Shown here: positions 63,191-64,000 of the stretch, one piece after another
How positions within the stretch are numbered: the stretch's first letter is position 1
Layout: each line of letters opens with the position of its first letter
Position numbers and translations under genes: made by a program
Notes under the pieces: generated by a model
The model's database searches: none
Told to the model about the DNA's origin: nothing
Seen by the model: the letters and a program-made list of their open reading frames with translations, nothing else
Source: Owenia fusiformis
Taxonomy: Eukaryota > Annelida > Polychaeta > Sabellida > Oweniidae
Length of the DNA stretch: 64,000 bases
Assembly (NCBI GenBank): GCA_903813345.2
Contig: CAIIXF020000012.1
Location: 8,702,432 to 8,766,431 of the forward strand
Direction of reading: 5' to 3'

Positions 63191-63700
63191 TGTGACGGAG
63201 TGATTTTCATGTTGTATTTTATAATTAATATCTTATACTTTTACTATGTTTTTACTTTGTAAATTAATTAATGGAAACATGATACAAAAAGCATTTAGAT
63301 AAACAACAGGTCATGTAGTACACCTGGGATATCTCTGGTCAGTTTCTCACATTAAATATGCAATCATTACAATTGTTCAGAGCATCTTCAGACTTACAAA
63401 TGTTTCTTTAATTTACATTTAATTTACATTTCTATATCTTGGATTCTAATTAGGATTTGAAGCAGTCTTCCTATTGTTAAACTTTTTACATAACAGATTT
63501 GAAGTGATCATGTGATGTCTGGTTTTGAAGAATATACTATATGCCATGTGAGATTTAGAGCACTTTCGGCCTAGACTTCAAAAAGACATAACTAGATTTA
63601 GCAGTAGATTAGAAGTGAAAACAAGTGAAATAAATAAAAGATAGAAATTAAAACATCACACTATTGTGTACATTTAATATAAAGAAAGCCCGGTCATATT
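63191..63700 (+). repeat. 3' LTR
   Basis: Same 510 bp as the 5' LTR with no difference seen by eye. Preceded by the polypurine tract. Confidence 0.92.
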
Positions 63701-64000
63701 CGTACGGGAATATGAACGAATATATCGTTTGAAAAATAGGTGTGAAAATCCCCATGTTAAACCTATGAGGGAAAACAAGGAAGTATAAATTTGTTCCTCC
63801 GCGAACTGCATCATGGGAAATAGTTTGACCTTATAAGGAAAGATTTTCGCTTCTCCTCTTTTGAAGAGGGAACAACGATTTCGAGAATTCAAGTACATGT
63901 AACCAAATGCCACCATTCAATAGACAAGATGCAAGAAGAAATAAGCTTGATTTTCATCATTTAAAAGTCATTTGAAATGTCAAAGTGACATCATAAAATC
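63701..64000. other. Flank after the retrotransposon
   Basis: No gene seen. The first bases form an inverted repeat with the LTR end (TCATATTC...GAATATGA). An 80-codon minus-strand frame at 63,674-63,916 overlaps the LTR and is not supported. Confidence 0.4.

Larger units (their letters stand above)
55848..63700 (+). mobile_element. Ty3/Gypsy LTR retrotransposon with chromodomain integrase
   Basis: The element spans 7,853 bp: 510-bp LTRs, a primer-binding site after the 5' LTR, gag, pol, a roughly 2 kb non-coding segment, and a polypurine tract before the 3' LTR. The pol order PR-RT-RH-IN identifies Ty3/Gypsy (Metaviridae-type), and the C-terminal chromodomain points to the chromovirus branch. 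I see no difference between the two LTRs, which implies a very recent insertion. The current copy has two one-base frame breaks and an in-frame UGA, so either it is inactive or the indels are sequencing errors. No env-like frame is seen. No matching target-site duplication is evident (TCTCG before, CGTAC after). It is in the same orientation as merlin. Confidence 0.92.

Overview
The window looks like nuclear DNA from an animal, most likely a marine invertebrate and plausibly a deuterostome (echinoderm, hemichordate or cephalochordate). The sequence shows AT-rich DNA, intron-rich genes with GT-AG introns, mosaic extracellular domains (sushi/CCP, HYR, ephrin-receptor-like GCC2/GCC3, EGF, TSP1, fibrinogen-related), a merlin (NF2) orthologue, and a very high load of hairpin, foldback and LTR elements. 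I cannot name the species.

Region 1 (about 1-16.6 kb, + strand). This is the 3' part of a large gene for a cell-surface mosaic protein related to SVEP1/polydom. The exons read CCP, HYR, CCP, an unnamed domain, GCC2/GCC3, EGF, EGF, TSP1, CCP, a second copy of the unnamed domain, GCC2/GCC3, a membrane span, and a tail ending in T-E-V, a class I PDZ ligand form. Nearly all exon junctions are phase 1, so the reading frame chains across the introns. The introns hold a foldback element containing a TATA box and a mini-ORF (6.1-7.5 kb), a 4.3 kb element with perfect 27-bp terminal inverted repeats enclosing a 237-bp tandem array (8.3-12.6 kb), a tRNA-derived SINE, a minisatellite and two adjacent palindromes.

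Region 2 (16.6-33.5 kb). After a 7.5 kb stretch with a LINE-like tail and no recognisable gene comes a single-exon multi-pass membrane glycoprotein of unknown family (24.1-25.8 kb, +). It is followed by a four-exon secreted protein on the minus strand (26.9-30.3 kb): signal peptide, coiled coil, two duplicated small Cys-containing exons, and a fibrinogen-related C-terminal domain.

Region 3 (33.5-42.65 kb, +). Eleven coding exons of merlin cover the start codon, the FERM domain with the merlin-specific blue-box motif, and most of the helical region. The C-terminal exons are not seen in the remaining 21 kb. The introns contain hAT-, pogo- and mariner-like non-autonomous elements.

Region 4 (42.65-64 kb). 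This is repeat-rich DNA, probably inside or downstream of merlin. It holds four minisatellite arrays in both orientations, a nearly 3 kb palindrome built from eight 373-bp units, and a complete 7.85 kb Ty3/Gypsy LTR retrotransposon (55,848-63,700) with apparently identical 510-bp LTRs, gag, protease, reverse transcriptase, RNase H, integrase and a C-terminal chromodomain. Its coding frame is broken by two one-base homopolymer indels and an in-frame UGA.

The most unusual observations are five copies of one dispersed repeat that all lie within about 40 bp of splice sites, a transposon terminus that appears to supply an exon start, the 3 kb unit-built palindrome, and the foldback element carrying a promoter-like segment.
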